From Armatimonadota bacterium (lineage in GTDB: Bacteria; Armatimonadota; Fimbriimonadia; Fimbriimonadales; Fimbriimonadaceae), in NCBI GenBank assembly GCA_018268395.1, contig JAFDWQ010000001.1:648644-712643 (forward strand): 64,000 nucleotides of DNA. The letters are read 5' to 3'. A model generated the notes under the pieces. That model saw nothing but the letters and a program-made list of their open reading frames with translations. It was not told the origin of the DNA and did no database searches. Each line of letters starts with the position of its first letter. Positions within the stretch are counted from its first letter, which is position 1. Positions 51,623 to 60,862 of this stretch are shown piece after piece. The translations under genes were made by a program, and so were the position numbers.

Positions 51623-52636
51623 TCAGACCCCGACCGGGTCCTTCTTGGCGCCATCGGCGGCGCGGACCGCTTCGTCGACCACTTGGTCGGTCGTCACCCC
51701 GTCGGCCTCGGCTTCAAAGTTCAACAGCACGCGATGGCGCAACGACGCCCTGGCCGCCTGCTTCACGTCCTCTTTCGAAACGTTGAACCGACCGTCCAGC
51801 AACGCGGCCACCTTGCCAGCCGTGACGATCGATTGCGCTCCCCGTGGCGACGCTCCGTACCGGGAGTACTTCTTGACGAACGGGCACGATTCCGGGCTCT
51901 CCGGATGTGTCCCGACGACGACCGAAAGCGCGAAATCGAGGACGTCTTGGGAGACGGGCACGTCCCGCACCGTCTTGCGCATACGCAGGACGTCGTCACC
52001 GTGAGCGACGCTCGAGACGGCGACGTCGTCTCCGCCCGTCGTCCGGTTCACCACTTCCGCGAGCTCGTGCTTGGTCGGATAGGGGACCAGGAGCTTGAAG
52101 AAGAACCGGTCGAGCTGGGCTTCGGGCAACGGGTACGTGCCCTCTTGTTCGATCGGGTTCTGGGTCGCCATCACGAGGAAGGGCTCGTCAAGGACGTGCC
52201 GGACACCGCCGACCGTGACCGACCGCTCTTGCATGGCTTCGAGCAGGGCAGACTGCGTCTTCGGCGTCGCGCGGTTGATCTCGTCGGCCAGGACGAGGTT
52301 AGCGAACACGGGCCCCTTGCGGAACTCGAACCCCCTGTCACCGGACTCTGACGTCGCCAAGACGTTCGTCCCCGTCACGTCGGCCGGCATCATGTCCGGG
52401 GTGAACTGGATCCGGCTGAACGACAAATCGACGGCCTGGGCCAGCGTCCGGACCAGGAGGGTCTTGCCTAAGCCAGGCATGCCCTCCAGCAAGACGTGGC
52501 CGTTCGCGGCCATACAGGTCAAGACGCCTTCGACCGTCTTGTCCTGGCCCACGAACACTTTTCCGATTTCGTTGCGCAACGACTCGAAGGTCGTCCGGAA
52601 CCACTTTGCCGCGTCCTGGCCGTCAAAAATGTTCAC
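51623..52636 (-). CDS. MoxR-family AAA+ ATPase
   Basis: A 337-residue MoxR ATPase, chaperone-like. Walker A GMPGLGKT (52-59), Walker B VLADEINRATPKTQSALLEA, sensor MATQNPIEQEGTYPLPEAQL and the arginine-finger region LDRFFFKL. GTG 52636 overlaps the stop of the coiled-coil gene upstream (GTGA), so the conserved N-terminal helix is retained and a longer frame is unnecessary. It probably remodels or activates a complex together with the DUF58 and VWA proteins that follow. Confidence 0.95.
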   Translation of the reverse strand: MNIFDGQDAAKWFRTTFESLRNEIGKVFVGQDKTVEGVLTCMAANGHVLLEGMPGLGKTLLVRTLAQAVDLSFSRIQFTPDMMPADVTGTNVLATSESGDRGFEFRKGPVFANLVLADEINRATPKTQSALLEAMQERSVTVGGVRHVLDEPFLVMATQNPIEQEGTYPLPEAQLDRFFFKLLVPYPTKHELAEVVNRTTGGDDVAVSSVAHGDDVLRMRKTVRDVPVSQDVLDFALSVVVGTHPESPESCPFVKKYSRYGASPRGAQSIVTAGKVAALLDGRFNVSKEDVKQAARASLRHRVLLNFEAEADGVTTDQVVDEAVRAADGAKKDPVGV

Positions 52637-54411
52637 CGGCCCCCTCCGCTGAGCGATTCGAAGTACTCCTTCACCCGTTTCTCCTGGTCTTTCGGGATCT
52701 TCCCGGACGCGACGGCCTTTTCCGCGGCGCTCTTGAACTTGGGCAGCACCTTCTGATACGGCACCGAAGACCGGTTGCCGACCTGGGTCGGAGCTTTGAT
52801 CGTGACCGACCATTGGTCTCCTTTGTCGCGCCAGTCCCCCTTGACCGACGTCGTCGTGGTCTTCCCTTTGTTCTCCCGCTCGTGCTCGCTCTTCACGACC
52901 TTGCCTGTGTCGCTGAACATGTCGTCTTTGCCTGTCCCAGGGTTACCGTTCGGGTCTTGCATGCCGAATGCCTCCATCAGGCCCTGCATCTGTTGAGCGC
53001 TCATCCCAGCCTGCTCGAGCTGTTTCATGGCCTCTTCCATCTGGCGTTTGATCTCCTCCCGCTTAGCCGGGTCTTTCCAGTCCTTAGCGAACTGTTCCAT
53101 CTGTTGCTTGAACTGCTCCATTTGCTTCTTGAGCTGTTCGAGCTGTTCCTTCGACATCGGCTGCCCCTGCTGCATCTGCTGGGCGTTCTGCTGCATCTTC
53201 TCCATCATTTCCCGGAGTTTCTGGCCTTCCTCGCTCTCCATCAGTTCTTTCATCGCTTGCAAGGCGTCTTCCGACAGTTTCAGCTTCTCGCTCAGTTGTT
53301 GAAGCTCCTGCATCTGGCGCTGCATCTCCTGGCGCTGGGCTTCCAACTTCTTGCGCTCGGACTCAGGGAGACGATCGATCCGGTCCATTTCCTTCTGAAG
53401 GGCTTCTTGTTGCTTTGAGAGGGCGTTCCGCAGTTGCTCGCGCTGCTCCTTCGAAAGGCCCGCGAGTTTCTCGGCCGTCCGGTCGACGCCCAGGTCTTTC
53501 AACTCCTTGTCGCTGAACTTCGACTTAGGGTTTTCAAAACCCTGGTCCTTCATGGCTTTGTCCAAAGCCGATTGCTGCTCCGGACTGAGTTTGAGCCTCT
53601 CAAGGTCTTCGGCCTTCACGCCGGCCTCGTCGAGTTTCATGCGCTCGTACTTGCCGAGCGCCGTCTGGGCTTGCTCGACGCTCTGTTCAGCGGACTTTGC
53701 CGACTCCTTTGCGTCCTCTTCGGCTTTTTTAGCCAAGTCGTTGGCCTTTCGAAGGGCTTGCTCCTTATTGATCTTGCCGTCCTGGAGCTCCTTCGCGAAG
53801 CGGTCGATCTGTTGCGCGGTTTTCTGAGCGTTGGGCGGGACTTCCACCCCCTTCACGGGTTTCTCGACGGGTTTGGCGACCCGTTCGACCTTCTGACCGA
53901 TCTCCTTCAGTTCCTGCCTCTCGGCTGCGGTCTTCGGGCCGCGGACGATCGGTGAGTTCCCGAGTAGGAAGGTACTGGCGGCGAGCACGGCGCACGCCAA
54001 GGCTGCCGCATGCCAGCGACCGAAACGGACGGGATAAAGGCGCTTCGGCTCGACCGACGCGACGGCACGGTTCGCGTCCTCGGCCTGGAGTTCGTCGAAC
54101 GGGGTCGCGGCGCGCGGTTCAAGGGCCGTGCCTAAGCGGTCCTTCAGGCTCCCACGACGGTCGATGCTGCGGGCCAGGTCCAGTTCTGAAGTCCGTGCCA
54201 GGAGTCCGGCGACCAAGCCGGCAAGGGTCCCGGCTCCGGCCACGGCCGCAAGGCCCCGCCAGTCCGCATAGGCGACGCCCGCCCAATCCAGGGCGCTCCA
54301 AACAAGGGCCGCTAGACTCCCAGCGGCCAGGCCCATCGCGGCACCGTGCCACCCTTTGAGCAGGCGCACGCGGCGGGCGAACGGTCGGATCTCTTCATGC
54401 AGTCCGGGCAT
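52633..54411 (-). CDS. Membrane protein with long Gln/Lys/Glu coiled coil
   Basis: A 592-residue protein. Two or three membrane segments lie in the first 170 residues (GAAMGLAAGSLAALVWSAL, AVAGAGTLAGLVAGLLA, AAALACAVLAASTFLLG), as in DUF4175-like proteins. About 330 residues of charged, Gln-rich coiled coil follow (KEQLEQLKKQMEQFKQQMEQ). The C-terminal 100 residues form a separate domain (GDWRDKGDQWSVTIKAPTQV). It begins within the end of the ABC permease gene and overlaps MoxR by 4 nt. Possibly a scaffold that links the exporter to the MoxR/VWA proteins. The family is uncertain. Confidence 0.78.
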   Translation of the reverse strand: MPGLHEEIRPFARRVRLLKGWHGAAMGLAAGSLAALVWSALDWAGVAYADWRGLAAVAGAGTLAGLVAGLLARTSELDLARSIDRRGSLKDRLGTALEPRAATPFDELQAEDANRAVASVEPKRLYPVRFGRWHAAALACAVLAASTFLLGNSPIVRGPKTAAERQELKEIGQKVERVAKPVEKPVKGVEVPPNAQKTAQQIDRFAKELQDGKINKEQALRKANDLAKKAEEDAKESAKSAEQSVEQAQTALGKYERMKLDEAGVKAEDLERLKLSPEQQSALDKAMKDQGFENPKSKFSDKELKDLGVDRTAEKLAGLSKEQREQLRNALSKQQEALQKEMDRIDRLPESERKKLEAQRQEMQRQMQELQQLSEKLKLSEDALQAMKELMESEEGQKLREMMEKMQQNAQQMQQGQPMSKEQLEQLKKQMEQFKQQMEQFAKDWKDPAKREEIKRQMEEAMKQLEQAGMSAQQMQGLMEAFGMQDPNGNPGTGKDDMFSDTGKVVKSEHERENKGKTTTTSVKGDWRDKGDQWSVTIKAPTQVGNRSSVPYQKVLPKFKSAAEKAVASGKIPKDQEKRVKEYFESLSGGGR

Positions 54412-55951
54412 ACGGTTCCATCTCCGACAGGATCTTTCGACGTTTCCATTCTCCGAAGCCGCCGGCGGCAAGGGCGATCAGACCCATCACCGCGGCTTTG
54501 GCCGCAGCCGCCGGAGGGGCGTCGAAGGCGAACGTCGTCATGTTGTACGTCTCTGTCCAACCTTGGGGTAGTCCCCAAGTCCCGATCGCGGACGCCGACT
54601 CCAAGATCCCAAGGACGACGATCGGCGCCACCGTGACCATGAACAGGAACAACAAGGTGAGGCGGCGGGCAGCCTCAGGCCCTTGTCGCCACATCAGGGC
54701 CGACGACAACCATCCGAACGACCATGCCATCGTGCTCGCCGCGAAGAGGCCGACGATGCCGGCCGCGTTCTCCGGCCCCACCTGCTGGCCCGTTGCAAGG
54801 GTTCCGAGCACTTGTCCCACGACCATCGACAGCGTGAGGAGCAACAGGTAAGGGAGGCCCGACGACGGCGTGCCCCTTAAGATCCACTTGACGCTGAACA
54901 AGCCGTTCGGCCAAGTCTTCGCGCCGCCGGCAGACGACCACACCGACACGAACGGCAGAAAGACGACGAAACACCACATCAAGGGCCAGACCGCCGTTGG
55001 GACTGCTCCCCCCGAACCCGGCAAAGCGATCGTTCGGGAGCCGCCGGTCCCATAAGCCATCAAGAAGGGCACCGTTAAGCAAAGAACGAGGCCGTGGATC
55101 CGAAGGCTGAAGGTCTCCTTCGATCCCGCTCCGGTCAGAACAGATCCGGCGCTCAGCAACATGATCTTGGCGACGAGGAGCGTGAACACGCCTGCAGGGA
55201 TCCACACCGGAACCTTGGTACCGAGCAGTTCGGTCGTTCCCGAAGCCACGAAAGAAGTCGCGAACGGCGTCATTCCGGCGAGCAACGGGAGCGAACCGCC
55301 GGGCCGCGCCGCGCCGACAAGGGTGAACGCGGACAGGGCGACAGAGAACAAAAAGGCTGCCAGGTACGACCAGACGACGGTGCTCACGGCCTTCCCCGTC
55401 ATCACGGCGATCGGGACGGAGATCGCCATATAGAGAAGCCCGTGGAACGAGACCAGGGCATAGGCCGCGACGACGTCGGCCCAAGTCGCGCCCCCAAGGA
55501 CGACCGAAACGGCCGCGATCGGCAACGAGACGACGAGCAGGATCAGGACGTAGCGATAAGACGCGACGAGTTTGCCGACCAGGAAGTACTTCGGCGACAT
55601 CGGCGACGAAAAGACAAGGTCGATCATCCGCGTCGTGTACTCCGACACGATCCCGCTCGCGGCGATGACGGGAGCGGACAAAGCGACCATGAACTCCATC
55701 ATCCCGACCACGACGCCGAAGAACGTCCTCAGCGAGTCTTGGATCTCGGCCACCGAACGGACCCCCGACGTCTGAATCCCGATGTAGAACAGAGACGCGG
55801 TAACGATCAGCAGCATCAGGTACCCGGACAAAAACCACGGTGCCTTGTTGCTCCTCAGCTGCGTCCGGTACTCCTTCGTCATGGCCGCGTTGTCGAGGTA
55901 GACCCTCCACTGTTCGCGGACCCATCCGGGCAGTCCGGCTACGACGGTCAC
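54395..55951 (-). CDS. ABC-2-type transporter permease (large)
   Basis: A 518-residue polytopic membrane protein with roughly 12 hydrophobic segments, for example GYLMLLIVTASLFYIGI, TFFGVVVGMMEFMVAL, VLILLVVSLPIAAVSVVL. The segment SAPVIAASGIVSEYTTRMID, followed by LVFSSPMSPKYFLVGKL, is typical of ABC-2 exporters. It lies 13 nt after the ATPase gene. Together with the second permease and the ATPase it would form the exporter. Confidence 0.85.
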   Translation of the reverse strand: MTVVAGLPGWVREQWRVYLDNAAMTKEYRTQLRSNKAPWFLSGYLMLLIVTASLFYIGIQTSGVRSVAEIQDSLRTFFGVVVGMMEFMVALSAPVIAASGIVSEYTTRMIDLVFSSPMSPKYFLVGKLVASYRYVLILLVVSLPIAAVSVVLGGATWADVVAAYALVSFHGLLYMAISVPIAVMTGKAVSTVVWSYLAAFLFSVALSAFTLVGAARPGGSLPLLAGMTPFATSFVASGTTELLGTKVPVWIPAGVFTLLVAKIMLLSAGSVLTGAGSKETFSLRIHGLVLCLTVPFLMAYGTGGSRTIALPGSGGAVPTAVWPLMWCFVVFLPFVSVWSSAGGAKTWPNGLFSVKWILRGTPSSGLPYLLLLTLSMVVGQVLGTLATGQQVGPENAAGIVGLFAASTMAWSFGWLSSALMWRQGPEAARRLTLLFLFMVTVAPIVVLGILESASAIGTWGLPQGWTETYNMTTFAFDAPPAAAAKAAVMGLIALAAGGFGEWKRRKILSEMEPYARTA

Positions 55952-55964
55952 GGAAGCGCCTCCG

Positions 55965-56894
55965 TCAATTGAGGGCCCCCGTCGTCACGCGCAAGAAGAC
56001 GTCCTCCAGGTTTGCCGCTTCCTCCGTGAAGCCGACGACCTTGTATCCGGCCTGGACGACTTTGGCCAGGAGTTCGGCCTGGTCCGTCAATTCGCCGTCG
56101 AACTCGATCCGGACCGACGTCGACCCCATGAGTTGTGTCGACGTGACGTGTTCGAGACCGTGCAAGAACATGCTGGCTTCAGGCGCGTTCTCGAGCACAC
56201 GGATCTGGATCGTCCGAGCTTGCTGGATGCTGCGAACGACGTCTTCGACCGAACCGTGCGTCACCATCCTGCCCTTTTCGATGATGCCGACGGTGTTGCA
56301 GAAATCGGCCAGCTCGGGAAGGATGTGGGACGACACGATCACCATCTTGCCCATGCGGCCCATTTCAGCGATCAGTTCCTTGAGTTCCGCCCGGGCCCTC
56401 GGGTCTAGACCGCTCGCGGGCTCGTCGAGCAACAGGAGTGAAGGGTCGTGGACGAGGCAACGTGCCAGCGACAACCGCTGTTGCATGCCCCTTGAGAGAG
56501 AAGAGGCGTGAGCGTCCTTCTTGATCGTCAGGTCGACCAGTTCGAGCACGTTGTCGATGACCCCGGCCCGCTCTTCCTTCGGCACCCGGTAGACAGTGGC
56601 GAAGAAGTCAAGATACTCCCAGACACGGACGTCCTCATAGATGCCGAACGTGTCGGGCATGAACCCGATCTGCCGCCGGACCTGCATCGGGTCCCGGCGG
56701 ACGTCGACCCCGTTAAGGACGGCCGTTCCCGCATCGGGCTCGAGCAGCGTCGCGATCATGCGGATCGTGGTCGTTTTTCCGGCTCCGTTGGAGCCGATGA
56801 AACCGAAGATGTCTCCTGGTTGAAGGTTGAACGACACGTTCTGCACGGCCGTCAACGGACCGAACGCCTTGTAAAGGCCCTGGACTTCAAGCAT
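55965..56894 (-). CDS. ABC transporter ATP-binding protein
   Basis: A 309-residue ATPase. Walker A IGSNGAGKTTTIRMI (Lys40), signature SSLSRGMQQRLSLARCLV, Walker B LLLLDEPASGLDPRARAEL and H-loop VIVSSHILPEL. The C-terminal 90 residues are the extra domain common in drug or lipid exporters of the CcmA/NatA type. It overlaps the upstream permease gene by 8 nt. Confidence 0.95.
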   Translation of the reverse strand: MLEVQGLYKAFGPLTAVQNVSFNLQPGDIFGFIGSNGAGKTTTIRMIATLLEPDAGTAVLNGVDVRRDPMQVRRQIGFMPDTFGIYEDVRVWEYLDFFATVYRVPKEERAGVIDNVLELVDLTIKKDAHASSLSRGMQQRLSLARCLVHDPSLLLLDEPASGLDPRARAELKELIAEMGRMGKMVIVSSHILPELADFCNTVGIIEKGRMVTHGSVEDVVRSIQQARTIQIRVLENAPEASMFLHGLEHVTSTQLMGSTSVRIEFDGELTDQAELLAKVVQAGYKVVGFTEEAANLEDVFLRVTTGALN

Positions 56895-57732
56895 GAGGTT
56901 TGCTCCCCTTCTTCCTTTCCCGCTCGACGTTCCCGACGGTCAAGGCCAACAGGACGGCGCCTCCGACAGCATGGACGACGAGGCACGTGATGACGCCCGC
57001 GCCTGCCGGAAGCGTCGCGTCGCCGGCTCGGGGCCAGAGCATCCGGGTCGCAGCGTCGAGAGGATGGTATGCGATGATGAACTCCGATAAGTTTCGGCTC
57101 AGGGGGCTAAGGGCCGCTGCGAAGACCGGGAGAACGCCGTAGACGACGAACAGTCCGCCGATCACGGCCGTCAACGCTCCCGATGTCGTCCGGTTGACCG
57201 ACGAGAGGAACAACGCCATGGCGGCGACGAACCACGCGACGACCAAGCTCAGGACGAAAATGACGGCCATTCCTCCGAAGAAGTTCGCGTCCGGGTTGCC
57301 GGGTGCAAGGCCTCGACTTATCCGGACGAGACCGAAGACCAACGCTGGGACGAGCAACGTGATCTCGAGTCCGACCAAGGGCCAGAGGGCGCGCGCCAGC
57401 TTCGCCGTCACGATCTGAGGAGCCGTGACGGGGGCGACCAAGAGCAGGTCCATCGTCTTCTTCTCCCGTTCAGCCGCCAACGACGGATAAAGGACGGTCG
57501 CGACGAACAGAGGGGTCAAGACGACCAACAGGATCAAAAAGACGCCGGCTTCCAGATAGTCGACGATCTGCATCCCTCCCGCCAAGAGGGCGCCGTAAAC
57601 GGCCGCGACCAAGAGGCCCGTCACGATCGAATTCGCCTTCCAGTTCTTACCCCTCCGTGCCCGGGCAAAGGGGCGCCACGTCTCGGCCAAGACCGGATTG
57701 TCCGCGAAGACCTCTCGGAACGTGGCCCTCAC
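56887..57732 (-). CDS. ABC-2-type transporter permease
   Basis: A 281-residue membrane protein with six or more segments, including LEAGVFLILLVVLTPLFVAT, AVIFVLSLVVAWFVAAMALF and GVITCLVVHAVGGAVLLALT. The motif SLAAEREKKTMDLLLVAPVT is the typical ABC-2 cytoplasmic loop. It overlaps the GATase-like gene by 4 nt and the ATPase gene by 8 nt. Confidence 0.88.
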   Translation of the reverse strand: MRATFREVFADNPVLAETWRPFARARRGKNWKANSIVTGLLVAAVYGALLAGGMQIVDYLEAGVFLILLVVLTPLFVATVLYPSLAAEREKKTMDLLLVAPVTAPQIVTAKLARALWPLVGLEITLLVPALVFGLVRISRGLAPGNPDANFFGGMAVIFVLSLVVAWFVAAMALFLSSVNRTTSGALTAVIGGLFVVYGVLPVFAAALSPLSRNLSEFIIAYHPLDAATRMLWPRAGDATLPAGAGVITCLVVHAVGGAVLLALTVGNVERERKKGSKPHA

Positions 57733-59558
57733 CGGCGCTTCCCCCAGACATAGAGCAGTCTTGTGAAATCGTGCTGCGGATCCACCTTGCCGAGCGTCGA
57801 TCCAACAGGCAAAGTCGGCACCCGGGCTTCGAGGGCGACCTGACCGGCAAGGGGGGGCGCCGTTCCCGAGTTCCAGTTCGGACGCGCGCTTCGCGACACC
57901 GTGCCTTTGACAGGCTTCGAGGCCCCGGCCGCGACGTCTCCGACCTCCAGGCTCGCGTCCCCGAGCCAGATCATGGCCGCTTTGAGCTCGTGACCCGTGT
58001 TGTTGTGGAGGACGCCGTCGACCGTGACGGACTTATCGCTGACCGTGGTCTTGTGCGGGAAGCCGATCCCTCCGCCGAGAGTGACCGTTTGGACGATGTC
58101 GTACTCTCGGAACGCGAGGTTCGGCACTTCGACCATCGGCGCGACGACCTGGCCGATGTCCAGGAGCCCGGCGTCCTTGGTCGGATCGACGGGCGAATCT
58201 CCGAACATGCCCCTGGATTGCGGGGACGTCGCCGTTTCGACCCCTTGAAAGCCCATGTCGTACCGCCCGCCCTTGGGGACGAAGAGCTTTTGGCGGCCGA
58301 CGAACACGCTTTCGGACGATCCGTCCTGAACGATCAGCACGCCTTGCGTCGAGCGGGCCATGTTCGACGAATACAGTCCCGATGCGGTACCGAAGATCAT
58401 GCCTGAGAACACCAGGCTCGTGACCGGGAGGGTGATCCAGGCCAGTTCTTTCTTCTTCATGCGCGACAGGACTAGGAAATTGACGGGCACCGCCATCGCC
58501 AGGAACGTGAACAAAAGGCCGACGATCTTCCACCAAGCGGGCAACTCCGCCTGGAACGGGTCGCTCGATCCGCCTCGGGGTGCGGGCCCGAAGCGACCGA
58601 TGTCGCGTTCGTCGGGTCGCCCCAGATAGGCGTCGACCGAAGGAGTCGTCAAGGCGAGGGTCTCGACGAGCCGCCGTTTGCCTTTCCAGGTCGAGAACGG
58701 AGCCGAATAGGGGTCGAAGGCCAAGAACACGGACCGGCCAAGACCGTAACTGCATTGGTCGACGAGTTCGACGCCGTCCTCAGAGACCCAAGAAGAAGCG
58801 TTCGGCTTCGGCCTGGCCTCGGTGACGGAGAAACCTGAAGCCATCGGGATTCCTGCCAAGGCCGTGATCGATCGCGACGGCCCGACGTTCTTGACGGCGC
58901 CCGGAACGATCGGTAGGACGTCGGCCCACCGCGCGTCCCGGAGCCATGGCGCAGAGGCGCCTCCTGGAAACACCACCGTCCCTCCGGACAAGACCCACCG
59001 CTTGATCGCGGCGACGGCGTCGTCGCTGAGCCTCTCTGCACCGTCGCCAAGGAACAAGACGTCGAGCCTTTCATAGCCGATCGACCGGGTCGGAGCGCTT
59101 TCGGGCTTCGTCGTAGAGTCGATCAGTTCGGTCTTCCCTCCCGATTTGGCCCTGACGACTGACAGGAGACCCTCGGTCGACGACACGACGCCGATGACCC
59201 TCCGGTTCTGCTGCATCCCCGACGGCGGGTTCAGATTGATGCTGACGTTCCCGGCACCGGTCTCCAGGACGATCGAGTCTTGACCGTATCCGCGCTGGCC
59301 GCTCGAATAAAGGTCGACGACTTTGTTCGCGCCTTTCGGCAGTTCGATCGGATAGAGGGCGCTCCTAGAAGCTCCCTCGATCTTCAGAGTGCCGACCGTG
59401 TCCTTTCCTTCATTGGTGACGAAGACCCGGATGACCGAATAGCGGCTGCCGAACGAATCCGTGTCAGGCCAGACCGGCGCGTAGGACAACGAAAGGTCGG
59501 CCGCTGACGCCATGCCCGACGCGATGCCGGTAATGCACAGTATCAGCCTCGTTCTCAT
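57729..59558 (-). CDS. Secreted/membrane protein with GATase-like domain (exporter accessory)
   Basis: A 609-residue protein, signal MRTRLILCITGIASGMASAA. A beta-rich N-terminal half precedes a glutamine-amidotransferase-like region (LDVLFLGDGAERLSDDAVAA, WVLSGGTVVFPGGAS). Two membrane segments lie near 345-390 (WWKIVGLLFTFLAMAVPVNF, ITLPVTSLVFSGMIFGTAS), and then another beta domain. The plan resembles accessory proteins found beside ABC-2 exporters in gliding or cell-surface systems, but the match is only architectural. It is the first gene of the nine-gene operon. Confidence 0.78.
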   Translation of the reverse strand: MRTRLILCITGIASGMASAADLSLSYAPVWPDTDSFGSRYSVIRVFVTNEGKDTVGTLKIEGASRSALYPIELPKGANKVVDLYSSGQRGYGQDSIVLETGAGNVSINLNPPSGMQQNRRVIGVVSSTEGLLSVVRAKSGGKTELIDSTTKPESAPTRSIGYERLDVLFLGDGAERLSDDAVAAIKRWVLSGGTVVFPGGASAPWLRDARWADVLPIVPGAVKNVGPSRSITALAGIPMASGFSVTEARPKPNASSWVSEDGVELVDQCSYGLGRSVFLAFDPYSAPFSTWKGKRRLVETLALTTPSVDAYLGRPDERDIGRFGPAPRGGSSDPFQAELPAWWKIVGLLFTFLAMAVPVNFLVLSRMKKKELAWITLPVTSLVFSGMIFGTASGLYSSNMARSTQGVLIVQDGSSESVFVGRQKLFVPKGGRYDMGFQGVETATSPQSRGMFGDSPVDPTKDAGLLDIGQVVAPMVEVPNLAFREYDIVQTVTLGGGIGFPHKTTVSDKSVTVDGVLHNNTGHELKAAMIWLGDASLEVGDVAAGASKPVKGTVSRSARPNWNSGTAPPLAGQVALEARVPTLPVGSTLGKVDPQHDFTRLLYVWGKRR

Positions 59559-59577
59559 CGGTTCCCGGCCCTTCGCG

Positions 59578-59589
59578 CATTCTAGCGCT
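59578..59589 (-). promoter_or_regulatory. -10 region GCGCTAGAATGC of the ABC/MoxR operon
   Basis: TAGAAT within a 12-bp string identical to that of the ECF sigma operon, again 20 nt before the ATG. An upstream GGAAC at about 59607 could be an ECF-like -35, but the spacing differs from the sigma operon. Confidence 0.45.
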
Positions 59590-59599
59590 TGTGAGCGGT

Positions 59600-59618
59600 C
59601 TTTCGTTCCAAACGAAAG
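59600..59618. terminator. Hairpin between metallophosphoesterase and ABC/MoxR operon
   Basis: CTTTCGTT (59600-59607) and AACGAAAG (59611-59618) with a 3-nt loop, 26 nt after the metallophosphoesterase stop. There is no T tract. It may end that gene or lie in the operon's promoter region. Confidence 0.45.
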
Positions 59619-59643
59619 GGCCGTTGCAGACGTACCAGGACTT

Positions 59644-60462
59644 CTAAGCTCCCATAAGCGTCAAGATCGTGACTTCGGGCGGACAGAACACCCGGATTCC
59701 AGGACCGACCGTACCGACTCCGCGCGCCACGTAAAGCGGAACCGGGGCCTGACGATAGTAGCCGCGGATGAAGGTCTTGGCGCCGCGAGGCGTGTGCACG
59801 GGGACCCCGAACGGGAGGCAGACTTGCCCGCCGTGGCTGTGACCCGCCAGCATGAGCGAGGCCCGACGGTCGATCCGCTCGACGAAATCAGGTTCGTGGA
59901 ACAGGCAAAGGACGTTCTTGTCCATTCCGGTCTTCAGGAACGTGTGGTCGTCCCGGTTGGCGATGCCGTCGTCGACCCCCGCGACCGTCACGCCACCGAT
60001 CTCGACCGTCTCGTTCCGCAAGAGCCTGGACCGGGGCCCCTGGAGCCTGGCCTGAAGCCCGCTGATGAGACCTTTCGCATCGCGGACGTCGTATTCGTGG
60101 TTGCCAAGGACCGCAAAGGTCGGGATTCCCAGGTCTAGGATCTCCTGAAGTCCTCGGTGGCACTCCCTTACGGAGTCCGGTCGGGACGTCGACGCCAGGT
60201 CGCCTCCCAACAGCAAAACGTCAGGACGCTCGTCCGACGCCATACGGGCCGCACGGACCGCACGGTCGGCTTTGGACTTGGAGTCCATGTGAAGGTCGGT
60301 GAGAAGCGCGACTTTGAAGCCGTCGGCCGTCCATCGGGGCAGCCCGAGACGGTGCCGTTCGACCGTAAGTTCGTTGCGGTTGTCGACCTGTGACAGGCCC
60401 GCGAAAGCCGCGCCTGCTCCGAGCCACTTCAACGCCGCACGGCGGGTGAGCTTTCTCGACAC
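59644..60462 (-). CDS. Metallophosphoesterase, probable Tat substrate
   Basis: A 272-residue calcineurin-like phosphoesterase. Metal-site motifs in order: ALLTDLHMDSKSK, LLLGGDLAS, VLGNHEYD, and GHSHGGQVCLPFG. It starts with SRKLTRRAALKWLGAGAAFA, a twin-arginine-like signal, which favours GTG 60462. A longer frame to TTG 60555 adds a low-complexity stretch with no support. The YkuE/LpxH-like group includes such exported enzymes. The substrate is unknown. Confidence 0.87.
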   Translation of the reverse strand: MSRKLTRRAALKWLGAGAAFAGLSQVDNRNELTVERHRLGLPRWTADGFKVALLTDLHMDSKSKADRAVRAARMASDERPDVLLLGGDLASTSRPDSVRECHRGLQEILDLGIPTFAVLGNHEYDVRDAKGLISGLQARLQGPRSRLLRNETVEIGGVTVAGVDDGIANRDDHTFLKTGMDKNVLCLFHEPDFVERIDRRASLMLAGHSHGGQVCLPFGVPVHTPRGAKTFIRGYYRQAPVPLYVARGVGTVGPGIRVFCPPEVTILTLMGA

Positions 60463-60578
60463 CGTGACTTCAACAGGCCCGTGAGGGTCCCCGTTCCCAA
60501 GTCCGGAGGACGGTCCAAGTCCCGATGGCACGTCAGCGACGTTGGTCCCGGACAATTCGAAGAAGTTCGGCGCAACCC

Positions 60579-60607
60579 TTGCGCTTTCCCATTCGTCGCT
60601 TTATAAT
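60579..60607 (+). promoter_or_regulatory. Promoter of the 45-aa lipoprotein gene
   Basis: TTGCGC (60579-60584), 17-nt spacer, TATAAT (60602-60607). The start near 60614 gives a leader of about 92 nt, by far the longest of the small genes here. Confidence 0.65.
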
Positions 60608-60705
60608 GATCCGAACGTGAGGCGGCCGGCACAAGAACCGGTTGTCGAACGGGACGAAGCGGAAAAGGCTTCGGCCGGATCCGCTCCGATGAACGGAGGA
60701 GGTTC

Positions 60706-60843
60706 ATGATGAAGAAACTGACATTGATCGTGATGGCGCTCAGCGTGCTGGGCATTCTGATGGCTGGCTGCTCCGGCGGCGAAGCGGGCGGCGACGCTGC
60801 CAAGCCGGATGTCGCCAAGCCGGCTGAAGGCGAAAAGAAGTAA
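60706..60843 (+). CDS. Small lipoprotein, 45 aa
   Basis: A 45-residue lipoprotein. The signal MMKKLTLIVMALSVLGILMA ends in the lipobox LMAGC, and the mature peptide has only about 24 residues, rich in Gly, Ala, Lys and Pro (GGEAGGDAAKPDVAKPAEG). It has a strong GGAGGAGG Shine-Dalgarno, a near-consensus promoter and a stable hairpin after the stop, so high expression is expected. It may be a Lpp/entericidin-like envelope peptide, although there is no family match. Confidence 0.8.
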   Translation: MMKKLTLIVMALSVLGILMAGCSGGEAGGDAAKPDVAKPAEGEKK

Positions 60844-60862
60844 GCCGAAACGGCTGACGACC

